Source of the DNA: an uncultured beta proteobacterium
GTDB taxonomy: Bacteria; Pseudomonadota; Gammaproteobacteria; Burkholderiales; Burkholderiaceae_C
Length of the DNA: 41,991 nucleotides
Assembly (NCBI GenBank): GCA_903960915.1
Contig: CAJCCO010000065.1
Location: 1 to 41,991 of the forward strand
Direction: 5' to 3'
Shown: one piece after another, positions 23,136-30,868 of the stretch
How the letters are laid out: each line of letters opens with the position of its first letter
How positions within the stretch are numbered: position 1 is the first letter of the stretch
Notes under the pieces: generated by a model
Told to the model about the DNA's origin: nothing
Seen by the model: the letters and a program-made list of their open reading frames with translations, nothing else
Database searches by the model: none
Made by a program: the position numbers and the translations under genes

Positions 23136-24317
23136 TTACAACATTTCCAGGGCGACGGCCGTGCCTTCGCCGCCACCAATGCACAAGGTAGCCACGCCTT
23201 TTTTCAGGCCACGGGCTTGCAAGGCGTACATCAAGGTCACCATGATGCGAGCGCCGGACGCGCCAATGGGGTGGCCCAGGGCACAAGCGCCACCGTTGAC
23301 GTTGACGATGTCATGGCTGAGCTTGAGTTCATTCATCAGCGCCATGGGCACTACGGCGAAGGCTTCGTTGACCTCCCACAAATCGACGTCCTTGACGGCC
23401 CAGCCGGCTTTGGCCAGCGCCTTGTTGACCGCGCCCACGGGTGCGGTGGCAAACCAGTTGGGTTCTTGCGCGTGCACTGCGTGGCTCACGATTTTGGCCA
23501 GTGGCTTGCAGCCCAGTTTGGCAGCGGTGGACGCGCGCATCATCACCAAAGCGGCGGCGCCGTCGTTGATGCTGGAGCTGCTGGCCGCGGTGATGGTGCC
23601 GTCTTTTTTGAACGCCGCCTTGAGCGTGGGGATCTTGTCGAGCTTGACCTTGCCCGGGCCTTCGTCGATAGAAATAACGCTTTCACCGGCGCGGGTTTTT
23701 ATGGTCACTGGGGTGATCTCGGGGGCAAACGCGCCGGACTGCGTGGCGGCCTGGGCGCGCTGCACGCTGGTCGTTGCAAACGCGTCTTGCTGGGCCCGGG
23801 TGAAGCCGTATTTGGCGGCGCAGTCTTCGCCAAAGGTACCCATGGAGCGGCCGGCTTCGTAAGCGTCTTCCAGGCCGTCGAGCATCATGTGGTCAAAAAT
23901 GCGGTCGTGGCCAATGCGGTAGCCACCGCGGGCCTTGGGCAGCAAATAGGGGGCGTTGGTCATGCTCTCCATGCCACCAGCCACCACCACGCTGGCGCTG
24001 TCAGACAGCAGCATGTCATGGGCGAACATGGCCGCGCGCATGCCCGAGCCACACATTTTGGACAGGGTGACCGCGCCCGCGCTGATAGGCAGGCCGCCCT
24101 TGAAGCCGGCCTGGCGCGCCGGGGCCTGGCCCTGGCCGGCCATCAGGCAGTTGCCAAACAAGACCTCGTCCACCAGGTCGGGCGAGATGCCGGCTCGCGC
24201 GACGGCGGCACGGATGGCGGTGCCCCCCAGATCGTGCGCAGCCAGGCTGGAAAAATCGCCCTGAAAGCTGCCCATGGGGGTGCGTGCGGCGGAAACGATA
24301 ACGATGGGATCAGACAT
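23136..24317 (-). CDS. Acetyl-CoA C-acetyltransferase (thiolase)
   Basis: Thiolase of 393 residues. The catalytic residues are C89 (LSKMCGSGMRA), H349 (ALGHPIGASGARI) and C379 (CIGGGEGTA). It can cleave acetoacetyl-CoA to two acetyl-CoA, which would complete use of the acetoacetate from HMG-CoA lyase once activated, or run in the synthetic direction. The start ATG at 24317 has an AGGAG site. A 148-base gap upstream, with a hairpin and degenerate repeats, separates it from the carbonic anhydrase gene. Confidence 0.93.
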   Translation of the reverse strand: MSDPIVIVSAARTPMGSFQGDFSSLAAHDLGGTAIRAAVARAGISPDLVDEVLFGNCLMAGQGQAPARQAGFKGGLPISAGAVTLSKMCGSGMRAAMFAHDMLLSDSASVVVAGGMESMTNAPYLLPKARGGYRIGHDRIFDHMMLDGLEDAYEAGRSMGTFGEDCAAKYGFTRAQQDAFATTSVQRAQAATQSGAFAPEITPVTIKTRAGESVISIDEGPGKVKLDKIPTLKAAFKKDGTITAASSSSINDGAAALVMMRASTAAKLGCKPLAKIVSHAVHAQEPNWFATAPVGAVNKALAKAGWAVKDVDLWEVNEAFAVVPMALMNELKLSHDIVNVNGGACALGHPIGASGARIMVTLMYALQARGLKKGVATLCIGGGEGTAVALEML

Positions 24318-24331
24318 GAATAACTCCTGAA

Positions 24332-24360
24332 GATGATGGAAAAAGGACCGCGCCATCATC
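24332..24360. repeat. Inverted repeat in the thiolase leader
   Basis: Arms GATGATGG (24332-24339) and CCATCATC (24353-24360), a perfect 8-bp match around 13 bases. It begins 15 bases upstream of the thiolase ATG, beside the AGGAG site, so it could form a leader hairpin or be a protein site. No T-run follows in the direction of the gene, so it is not a terminator. Confidence 0.35.
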
Positions 24361-24430
24361 AGACGCTAAGACCCAAGGCGCGTTGTGATACATCATTGTT
24401 TTGTCAGCACAAAGCGGGCGCACTAATCAC

Positions 24431-24469
24431 CCAAGCCGATCAGCCAAGCCGATCGACCACACCAATCAG
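24431..24469. repeat. Degenerate 13-bp tandem repeats
   Basis: Three head-to-tail copies of 13 bases: CCAAGCCGATCAG, CCAAGCCGATCGA and CCACACCAATCAG. The first two differ in two bases. The array spans the stop codon of the carbonic anhydrase gene (24466) and most lies in the gap before the thiolase gene. Probably slippage-derived; no function is seen. Confidence 0.5.
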
Positions 24470-25125
24470 CCACGCCGCGCCTGGGCCACACGGTCAACCG
24501 CGGCGCGGTACAAGGGTTCCAGTTGGTCGTTGCTGTCCACGCTGAGCATGAGGTCTTGCAGCAAACCGTCGTGCACGCCGTAGACCCAGCCATGCAGCGT
24601 GACGGTCTGGCCGCGGCTCCAGGCGTCTTGCAGCACCGTGCTTTGCGCCACGTTGACCACTTGCTCAATGGCATTGAGTTCCACCAGGGCGTCGTGGCGA
24701 GCGTGTTCGGCAATGTTGTCGAGCAAGGTACGGTGGCGATCACGCACGTCCTGGATGTGGCGCAGCCAGTTGTCGGCCAGGCCGATGCGCGCGCCTTCCA
24801 GGGCGGCCTGCACGCCGGAGCAGCCGTAGTGCCCCACCACCATGACGTGCTGAACCTTGAGCCGCTCGACCGCAAACTGGATGGTGGAGAGGGCGTTGAG
24901 GTCGGAGTGCACCACCACGTTGGCCACGTTGCGGTGCACAAACACCTCGCCAGGCTCCAGGCCGGTGATCTGGTTGGCGGGTACGCGGCTGTCAGAGCAG
25001 CCAATCCACATGTAGCGGGGGGTTTGCTGGGATTTGAGGTTGGTGAAAAAGCCGGGGCGCTCGCGTTCCATCTCAGCGGCCCAGGCGCGGTTGTGGCTAA
25101 AGAGGTCTTGTAGTGAAGTAGTCAT
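24466..25125 (-). CDS. can: Beta-carbonic anhydrase
   Basis: Zinc enzyme of 219 residues interconverting CO2 and bicarbonate. Zinc ligands are C43, H99 and C102, with the D45-R47 dyad in GCSDSRVPAN and VGHYGCSGV, as in E. coli Can. It lies between isovaleryl-CoA dehydrogenase and thiolase genes in the LiuR-headed run. Methylcrotonyl-CoA carboxylase consumes bicarbonate, so a supply role for leucine degradation is a reasonable inference. No strong ribosome site is visible before the ATG at 25125, so expression may be low or coupled to upstream translation. Confidence 0.92.
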   Translation of the reverse strand: MTTSLQDLFSHNRAWAAEMERERPGFFTNLKSQQTPRYMWIGCSDSRVPANQITGLEPGEVFVHRNVANVVVHSDLNALSTIQFAVERLKVQHVMVVGHYGCSGVQAALEGARIGLADNWLRHIQDVRDRHRTLLDNIAEHARHDALVELNAIEQVVNVAQSTVLQDAWSRGQTVTLHGWVYGVHDGLLQDLMLSVDSNDQLEPLYRAAVDRVAQARRG

Positions 25126-25180
25126 GTCGCAATGTTAAACAGCGGGCAGGCGATGGCGGCTAAGCGCCAGGGGCAAGTCC

Positions 25181-26362
25181 TTACAGGGTTTCAGAAAATA
25201 GTTCGCGGCCAATCAGCATGCGCCGAATCTCGCTGGTGCCAGCGCCAATTTCGTAGAGCTTGGCGTCACGCCACAAGCGACCCAGCGGGTAGTCGTTGAT
25301 GTAGCCGTTGCCACCAAAAATCTGCACGCCCTCGCCCGCCATCCAGGTTGCTTTTTCGGCACACCACAAGATGACCGAGGCGCAGTCTTTGCGCACCTGG
25401 CGCACATGCTCCAGGCCCAGCAAATCAAGATTCTTGGCCACGGTGTAGGCGAAGGAGCGGCCGGCTTGCAGCACGGTGTACATGTCGGCCACCTTACCCT
25501 GAATGAGCTGAAACTCGCCAATGCTTTGGCCAAACTGTTTGCGGTCGTGTATATAGGGGATGACGTTGTCCATCACCGACTGCATGATGCCCAGCGGCCC
25601 ACCGGTGAGTACGGCGCGCTCGTAGTCCAAGCCGCTCATCAAGACCTTGGCGCCGTTGTTCAGGCCGCCCAGGATGTTGCTCAAAGGCACTTCAACGTTA
25701 TGAAACACCAGCTCGCCAGTGTGGCTGCCGCGCATGCCCAGTTTGTCGAGCTTTTGTGCAATCGAAAAACCTTTCATGCCCTTCTCGATCAGGAAGGCGG
25801 TGACGCCGCGTGCGCCCAACTCAGGCTCGCTCTTGGCGTAGACCACCAGGGTGTCGGCGTCAGGGCCGTTGGTGATCCACATCTTGCTGCCGTTCAAAAG
25901 GTAGTAGCCACCCTTGTCTTCGGCCTTGAGCTTCATGCTCAGCACATCGCTGCCGGCGCCGGGCTCGCTCATGGCCAGCGCACCCACGTGCTCGCCGGTG
26001 ATCAATTGAGGCAGGTACTTTTGCCGCTGCTCGGGGGTGCCGTTACGCTTGATCTGGTTGACACACAAATTGCTGTGCGCGCCATAAGACAAACCGACAG
26101 AAGCCGAGGCGCGCGAGATTTCTTCCATGGCAATCATGTGCGCCAGGTAACCCATATTGGCGCCGCCGTATTCCTCGCCCACGGTGATGCCGAGCACCCC
26201 TAAATCACCCATCTTGCGCCACAGGTCCATGGGGAACTGGTCGTTGCGGTCGATCTCGGCGGCGCGTGGCGCGATCTCGGCTTGGGCAAATTCACGCACC
26301 GCATCGCGCAGGGCATCGATGTCGTCACCGAGTTGAAAATTGAGGCCGGGCAGGTTGTTCAT
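25181..26362 (-). CDS. ivd: Isovaleryl-CoA dehydrogenase
   Basis: FAD enzyme of 393 residues (LiuA) that oxidises isovaleryl-CoA to 3-methylcrotonyl-CoA in leucine degradation. The catalytic base is E248 in the [11 protein letters not shown] stretch, matching the unusual position of this glutamate in isovaleryl-CoA dehydrogenases; the C-terminal [13 protein letters not shown] has no glutamate at the usual place. [10 protein letters not shown] and [16 protein letters not shown] are typical. I used the ATG at 26362 ([11 protein letters not shown]), with AAGGA upstream; the frame extends further without homology. It follows liuR and the thioesterase gene. Confidence 0.95.
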   Translation of the reverse strand: MNNLPGLNFQLGDDIDALRDAVREFAQAEIAPRAAEIDRNDQFPMDLWRKMGDLGVLGITVGEEYGGANMGYLAHMIAMEEISRASASVGLSYGAHSNLCVNQIKRNGTPEQRQKYLPQLITGEHVGALAMSEPGAGSDVLSMKLKAEDKGGYYLLNGSKMWITNGPDADTLVVYAKSEPELGARGVTAFLIEKGMKGFSIAQKLDKLGMRGSHTGELVFHNVEVPLSNILGGLNNGAKVLMSGLDYERAVLTGGPLGIMQSVMDNVIPYIHDRKQFGQSIGEFQLIQGKVADMYTVLQAGRSFAYTVAKNLDLLGLEHVRQVRKDCASVILWCAEKATWMAGEGVQIFGGNGYINDYPLGRLWRDAKLYEIGAGTSEIRRMLIGRELFSETL

Positions 26363-26426
26363 GGGTGGGGTCCTTGTGAGGGGGGTAAGCGCTCGTGCTT
26401 GGGTCGGTTGTTCATATGACAGTTGT

Positions 26427-26897
26427 TCAATAGGCTTGCGGCACAACCATCAGGGTTTGCTGCATCACGGCGCAGGGGCTGACCTTGCCATCGGCGGCCA
26501 GGTGCTCCACCTCGGCGGTGGTGACGATCAGGGTGCGGCCGGCGCGCACCACGCGTCCGGTGGCGCGCAAGGCGCCGCCCTTGAAGGCGGCCATGAAGTT
26601 GATCTTGTATTCCACGCTGGTGACCTCCATGCCGGCGGGGGCCTGGGTCAAACCGGCATAGCCGCCAGCAATGTCGGCCAGCGCGCCCATGGCGCCGCCA
26701 TGGAAGCCGTTTTGCTGCTGCGTGACCTTGTCGGAATACGGCAGCAACACCACGCACAAGCCCGACTCCACCTGCTCCAGCGTGGCGCCGAGGTGGCGCA
26801 TCATGCCCTGGCGCTCAAAGCTGTGTTGTACGCGCTGCAAGGGCGACAAGGCAGGGCTTGTGGATGCTTGCGGTGGCGTGGGCTGGTCAGGCTGCAT
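26427..26897 (-). CDS. PaaI-family hotdog thioesterase
   Basis: Acyl-CoA thioesterase of 156 residues with a single hotdog domain. [20 protein letters not shown] is the PaaI-type catalytic helix region, with the HGG turn, and [21 protein letters not shown] the following strands. It probably releases CoA from stalled short or aromatic acyl-CoAs. The start overlaps the end of liuR by 11 bases, so the two are coupled. It precedes ivd by 64 bases. Confidence 0.88.
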   Translation of the reverse strand: MQPDQPTPPQASTSPALSPLQRVQHSFERQGMMRHLGATLEQVESGLCVVLLPYSDKVTQQQNGFHGGAMGALADIAGGYAGLTQAPAGMEVTSVEYKINFMAAFKGGALRATGRVVRAGRTLIVTTAEVEHLAADGKVSPCAVMQQTLMVVPQAY

Positions 26898-27357
26898 GGC
26901 TTTTCTTTCGTTTGGCAGTGGCCGTTACCGTGGCGCCGGTAGGTGCTGGCGGGACTGCCTCCGGGTTTTTGCTTTTGCTTTTCGCCAGCAAGGCCTTGGC
27001 CTCGCGCTGATGCACCTTGAGTTCGTCCAGGTTGGCTTGCAGGTCGGCCATCTGTTCTTCGAGTTGCTTTTTGTGCTGGGCCAGCACTTGCAAAAATTTC
27101 TCCAGTTGCAGCCCGGTGTCGCGCGGGCTGTCGTACATGTCGATGATGTCTTTGGCCTCGGTCAAGCTCAGGCCCAGGCGCTTGGCGCGCAGGGTGAGTT
27201 TGAGGCGGGTGCGGTCGCGCCCGCTGTACACGCGGTTGCGCCCGCCAGGGCCGGACCGCTCGGGTTGCAGCAGCCCCATGTCTTCATAAAACCGCATAGC
27301 ACGCGTGGTCAGGTCAAATTCCCGGGCCAGGTCGCTGATGCTGTAGGTGGTTGCCAT
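26887..27357 (-). CDS. liuR: MerR-family regulator of leucine degradation, LiuR-like
   Basis: Regulator of 156 residues. Residues 4-70 are a MerR winged helix (SISDLAREFDLTTRAMRFYE, then GLLQPERSG), followed by a long coiled-coil dimer helix (about 75-130) and a lysine-rich tail. It has no metal-binding cysteines, in line with LiuR-type MerR proteins, which control branched-chain amino acid and fatty acid use in proteobacteria. The next genes are a thioesterase and isovaleryl-CoA dehydrogenase, which supports the name. The 22-bp palindrome at 27422-27443 is its probable site and would also control liuR itself. Confidence 0.85.
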   Translation of the reverse strand: MATTYSISDLAREFDLTTRAMRFYEDMGLLQPERSGPGGRNRVYSGRDRTRLKLTLRAKRLGLSLTEAKDIIDMYDSPRDTGLQLEKFLQVLAQHKKQLEEQMADLQANLDELKVHQREAKALLAKSKSKNPEAVPPAPTGATVTATAKRKKSHAA

Positions 27358-27385
27358 AATTTTGGGGTCGACACAGGTGACAGCC

Positions 27386-27404
27386 GGAGGGGGCGGCCCC
27401 CTCC
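27386..27404. repeat. GC-rich hairpin in the liuR leader
   Basis: Arms GGAGGGGG and CCCCCTCC separated by CGG form a perfect 8-bp stem. It lies 29 bases upstream of the liuR ATG, between that gene and the palindromic operator, and would be part of the liuR leader. There is no T-run downstream, so it is not a clear attenuator. Confidence 0.35.
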
Positions 27405-27421
27405 TACAATAAGCTGTTAGG

Positions 27422-27443
27422 TTGACGTTTACGTAAACGTCAA
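27422..27443. promoter_or_regulatory. Perfect 22-bp palindrome, candidate LiuR operator
   Basis: The half-site TTGACGTTTAC is followed directly by its exact reverse complement. It lies between divergent liuR (start 27357) and a beta-lactamase-fold gene (start 27468). TTGACG at each end can serve as a -35 box in either direction; towards the plus-strand gene, TATGAA at 27445-27450 follows at 17 bases. MerR proteins bind palindromes in such spacers. The protein assignment comes from adjacency and symmetry. Confidence 0.75.
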
Positions 27444-27467
27444 TTATGAAGCAAATCAGGAGTTGCC

Positions 27468-28526
27468 TTGAACGAACTTGAAAAACGGCTGCACTACCCC
27501 TTGGGTGACAACATGCCGACGCCCGGCAGCACGCTGGCAGTGGCCCCAGGCATCAAATGGATTCGCATGAGCCTGCCATTTGCGCTCAACCACATCAACC
27601 TGTGGCTGCTGCGCGACGAGATCGACGGCGTGCCGGGCTGGACGGTGGTGGACTGCTGTATCAGCACCGACGCGGCCAAGCAGCAGTGGGAGCAGGTATT
27701 TGCCGATTCGCTCGAAGGCCTGCCCATTCTGCGCGTGGTGGTAACGCACATGCACCCCGACCACATTGGCCTGGCCGACTGGCTGTGCCAGCGCTGGAAC
27801 GCACGGCTCTGGATCAGCGCCACCGACTACGGCATGGCACGCATTGGCACCCACGGCCCGACCGGTTTTGGAGGCGGCTCGGCTGCGGCATTTTTTGCCC
27901 AGCATGGGCTGAACGACCCCGCCACGGTGGAGCAGATCAAGGGCCGGTCCAATTACTTTCCCAAGCTGGTGCCCTCGGTGCCTAGCCAATACCGGCGCAT
28001 GCAGGACGGCGACACGCTCACCATAGGCACGCGGCAGTGGCGCTGCATCAGTGGTTTTGGGCACGCACCTGAACACATTTCGCTGTACTGCGAGGCTGAC
28101 AAACTGCTCATTGGTGGCGACATGATGCTGCCGCGCATCTCCACCAATGTGAGCGTTTACGACCAAGAGCCTGAGGGCAACGCGCTGCAGCAGTTTCTTG
28201 ACTCCATTGATAAATTCAAGACGCTGGATGAACACACCTTGACCCTGCCCGCCCACGGCAAGCCGTTCACCGGCCTGTATGAACGCATTCAGCAGTTGCA
28301 CGACCACCACCGCGACCGACTGGCGGAGGTGATGACGGCTTGTGCCGAGCAGCCGTGCAGCGCAGCCCAGGTGCTGCCCGTGCTCTTCAAGCGCGCGCTT
28401 GATTTGCACCAAACCACCTTTGCCATGGGCGAGTCCATTGCGCACTTGCACATGCTGTGGTTTCAAGGCCGCTTGCAGCGCACCGTGGGCAAGGATGGGG
28501 TGTACCGCTTCAGCGCGGTGGCCTGA
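27468..28526 (+). CDS. Metallo-beta-lactamase-fold hydrolase, divergent from liuR
   Basis: Hydrolase of 352 residues. The MBL metal motif is at residues 94-99 (THMHPDHIG), with further ligands in GFGHAPEHIS, IGGDMML and LPAHGKPF. The C-terminal 80 residues are helical. The start is TTG at 27468, chosen because CAGGAG lies five bases upstream; an ATG at residue 16 is the fallback. It probably hydrolyses a thioester or lactone. Its divergent place over the LiuR-type palindrome suggests it belongs to the same regulon, but no step of leucine breakdown is known to need it. Confidence 0.88.
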   Translation: MNELEKRLHYPLGDNMPTPGSTLAVAPGIKWIRMSLPFALNHINLWLLRDEIDGVPGWTVVDCCISTDAAKQQWEQVFADSLEGLPILRVVVTHMHPDHIGLADWLCQRWNARLWISATDYGMARIGTHGPTGFGGGSAAAFFAQHGLNDPATVEQIKGRSNYFPKLVPSVPSQYRRMQDGDTLTIGTRQWRCISGFGHAPEHISLYCEADKLLIGGDMMLPRISTNVSVYDQEPEGNALQQFLDSIDKFKTLDEHTLTLPAHGKPFTGLYERIQQLHDHHRDRLAEVMTACAEQPCSAAQVLPVLFKRALDLHQTTFAMGESIAHLHMLWFQGRLQRTVGKDGVYRFSAVA

Positions 28527-28534
28527 GTGCAACG

Positions 28535-28549
28535 CCGGCTAAAAGCCGG
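28535..28549. terminator. Short hairpin between convergent genes
   Basis: CCGGCT, loop AAA, AGCCGG: a perfect 6-bp stem nine bases after the hydrolase stop and 21 before the end of the convergent YgjP-type gene. It has no T-run, so it would be a weak terminator. Confidence 0.35.
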
Positions 28550-28569
28550 TAGCGAATCACCCCGGGTGT

Positions 28570-29463
28570 CTAGTCCAGCTTGGGGACCAGTTCATCCTTC
28601 AACTGGCCGCGCAGCGCGGCGTAATCGGGCAGCACGGAGCGCACGGTGTCCCAAAAGTGCGGGCTGTGGTTCATCACACGCAGGTGACTCAACTCATGCG
28701 CCACCACGTAGTCAATCACCGTGGGGTTGAGGTGAATGAGACGCCAGTTCAGGCGAATAGCGCCGTCGGCCCGGGCGCTGCCCCAGCGGGTGCTGGCATT
28801 GCTCAAACTCAGCTTGCGCCATTGCACCTGGAGCTGCGGGGCGAAGTGGTCCAGCCGCTCGGTAAACCGCGCCTTGGCTTGGCGCATGAGCCAGGCAATC
28901 ACCACGTCGCGAATTTGCTCTGGCGCGGCGCTGTGCGCCAGCGCCACTTGCAAGCGCTGGTCTTGCAGCTCGGCACCGGCGGCGCCAAAGTGGTGGCCGG
29001 GGTCCAGCACCACGGTGATGGGTTGACCCAAGTACGGCAGCTCGGTACCGTTACGCCATTGCAAGGGCTGGCTGACGTGCTGTTCGCAGCGCTCACGGCT
29101 GGCCTCGAGTTTTTTAAGAATCCAAAGGGCTTTTTCCTGCAAGGCGGCGTCCACCTGAACCAACGGCACCCAGGCAGGGGCGCGCACGGCCAGGCCGTCG
29201 GCGCCCACTGAAAAGCCGATGGTGCGGCGCTTGCTGCGTTGAAACTCATAGTGCACCACGGCTTCACCCAGGCGGGTTTGGCGGTTGGCTCGGGGGTGCG
29301 CAAAGTGGGCTGGCGTCAGCAGCTCGCGCAAGGGGCGCCCGGGTTGGTGGGGTTCGCGCTCGGCGGCTGGCTTAAGCGGCACAGACTTGACACGCTCCGG
29401 GGGCGTTGCCACCACCGGACTGGACTCAAACAGGTCGAGCGTGAAGCGCAGCAGTGGGTGCAT
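28570..29463 (-). CDS. YgjP-type zinc metallopeptidase (M48-like, DUF45)
   Basis: Putative metal-dependent hydrolase of 297 residues. The C-terminal half has the HELSH zinc motif at about 256-260, followed by NHSPHFW with further histidines, and WGSARADGAIRLNWRLIHLN just before it. This is the YgjP/DUF45 (WLM-like) family, some members of which act on SUMO- or ubiquitin-type conjugates in other kingdoms; the bacterial substrate is not known. The N-terminal 60 residues are variable and proline-rich. It lies downstream of plsC in the glyQS-gmhB-plsC block, a common betaproteobacterial order. Confidence 0.87.
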   Translation of the reverse strand: MHPLLRFTLDLFESSPVVATPPERVKSVPLKPAAEREPHQPGRPLRELLTPAHFAHPRANRQTRLGEAVVHYEFQRSKRRTIGFSVGADGLAVRAPAWVPLVQVDAALQEKALWILKKLEASRERCEQHVSQPLQWRNGTELPYLGQPITVVLDPGHHFGAAGAELQDQRLQVALAHSAAPEQIRDVVIAWLMRQAKARFTERLDHFAPQLQVQWRKLSLSNASTRWGSARADGAIRLNWRLIHLNPTVIDYVVAHELSHLRVMNHSPHFWDTVRSVLPDYAALRGQLKDELVPKLD

Positions 29464-29481
29464 GGTGCAGCACTACGGAGC

Positions 29482-30291
29482 TCAAGCCCCGGGCGGAGAC
29501 ATGGGCGCAGAAGCGGGGACCGGGACGGGGACCGGGTCAGACAAGGCCGCGAGGGACTCGCCATAAGCGGTGGGGTCCAGGCGGCGCATTTCGGTTTCGA
29601 TCCAGGCCTCCACCTCGCGCATCAGCGCCTTGGGATCACGCCCTGCACTGGGGATGGCCGGGCCAATGGAGACCTGCACGGTGCCAGGAAATTTGACAAA
29701 GCCGGTGCGTGGCCAGCAGGTGCCGGAGGTGACGGCAATGGGCACGATGGGGGCACCCGTATCTACCGCCAAACGGCTGCCGGCGGTTTGGTAGGTGCCA
29801 CGCTCGCCGCGCGCCATTCGCGTGCCTTCCGGAAACATGATGACCCAGCTGCCCTGCTCGAGCAGGCGCGCGCCTTGGGCAATGACGTGCTTCATGGCCA
29901 GGGCGCGTGATTCACGGTCAATGTGGATCATGTCCAGCCGGGCCATAGACCAGCCAAAAAACGGGATTTTGAGGAGCTCGCGCTTGAACACAAAGGCGAG
30001 CGGCCGCGGCATCAGGGTGGGCAGCAGCAATGTCTCCAGGGTGGACTGGTGCTTGGACAGCAAAATAGCCGGGCTTTTTGCGCCTTGCGGCAAATTCTCC
30101 AGCCCCTGCACCTGTACCTTGATGCCCAGGAACACACGGCTGCCCCAAACGACCAGTCGAAACCAGTTCACGGCCATCCACCACAAGGGGGTGCGCTTGA
30201 GCCAGAGCGAAGCCAGCAGCAAGGCCAGCGCCCAGGGGATGACGGTCAGGAGCATCCACGCCATGTGCAGCACCGAACGGAGCAAGGCCAT
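29482..30291 (-). CDS. plsC: 1-acyl-sn-glycerol-3-phosphate acyltransferase
   Basis: Inner-membrane acyltransferase of about 269 residues that turns lysophosphatidate into phosphatidate. One N-terminal transmembrane helix (about 8-30) precedes the acyltransferase motifs: H81 in KHQSTLET (HX4E rather than HX4D) and FPEGTR at 153-158. I placed the start at the ATG at 30291, one base after the gmhB stop; a GTG at 30300 would overlap gmhB. The C-terminus is rich in proline and alanine. Confidence 0.9.
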   Translation of the reverse strand: MALLRSVLHMAWMLLTVIPWALALLLASLWLKRTPLWWMAVNWFRLVVWGSRVFLGIKVQVQGLENLPQGAKSPAILLSKHQSTLETLLLPTLMPRPLAFVFKRELLKIPFFGWSMARLDMIHIDRESRALAMKHVIAQGARLLEQGSWVIMFPEGTRMARGERGTYQTAGSRLAVDTGAPIVPIAVTSGTCWPRTGFVKFPGTVQVSIGPAIPSAGRDPKALMREVEAWIETEMRRLDPTAYGESLAALSDPVPVPVPASAPMSPPGA

Positions 30292-30292
30292 G

Positions 30293-30868
30293 TCAGGCAC
30301 CCGCCGTTTCGCGCTGGATCAGAAACTCGGCAAATGCGGCCAGGTCGTCGTGGGTGCGCGTGCCCGGGGGAAAGGTATCGGGCAGGCTGCGGTCCTTGAA
30401 GGCCGCACCCTTGCCGGTGTACACCAGGTGCGGCTCGCAACCCGCCGCGACACCGGCCACCACGTCGCGGGCGGTGTCACCCACAACCGGCACATGGCGC
30501 AGATCAATGCCGTAGCGCTCGCCAATTTGCTCAAACAAACCCGGCTCGGGCTTGCGGCAGCGGCAGGCCTCTTCGGGGCCGTGCGGGCAGTAAAAAACCG
30601 CGTCCACCCGGCCACCAACGGCGGCCAGCAGTTTGTGCATCTTGGCGTGCATGGCGTTGAGGGTGGAGACGTCAAACAAACCGCGCCCCAGCCCCGATTG
30701 GTTGGACGCCACCACCACATGCCAGCCAGCGTGGTTGAGCCGGGCTATGGCTTGCAGGGCACCGGGCAGCGGCAGCCACTCGTCGGGGTGCTTGATGTAG
30801 TCGGCACTGTCTTCGTTGATGGTGCCATCGCGGTCCAAGATGACGAGTTTCATGGAAGACAGGCTCAT
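30293..30868 (-). CDS. gmhB: D-glycero-beta-D-manno-heptose-1,7-bisphosphate 7-phosphatase
   Basis: HAD phosphatase of 191 residues in ADP-heptose synthesis for the lipopolysaccharide inner core. Motif I is LDRDGTIN with D12 and D14; VASNQSGLGRG is motif II; the zinc loop CPHGPEEACRCRKP is the mark of GmhB. The ATG at 30868 overlaps the glyS stop codon (ATGA); a second ATG at 30853 (MKLVILDRD) is possible. It sits between glyS and plsC, the usual place in Burkholderiales. Confidence 0.93.
   Translation of the reverse strand: MSLSSMKLVILDRDGTINEDSADYIKHPDEWLPLPGALQAIARLNHAGWHVVVASNQSGLGRGLFDVSTLNAMHAKMHKLLAAVGGRVDAVFYCPHGPEEACRCRKPEPGLFEQIGERYGIDLRHVPVVGDTARDVVAGVAAGCEPHLVYTGKGAAFKDRSLPDTFPPGTRTHDDLAAFAEFLIQRETAGA

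Noticed and set aside
23004..24323. A 439-codon open frame on the plus strand opposite the thiolase gene
   Set aside because: Antisense shadow of a clear thiolase with all catalytic residues; no motif in its own translation.
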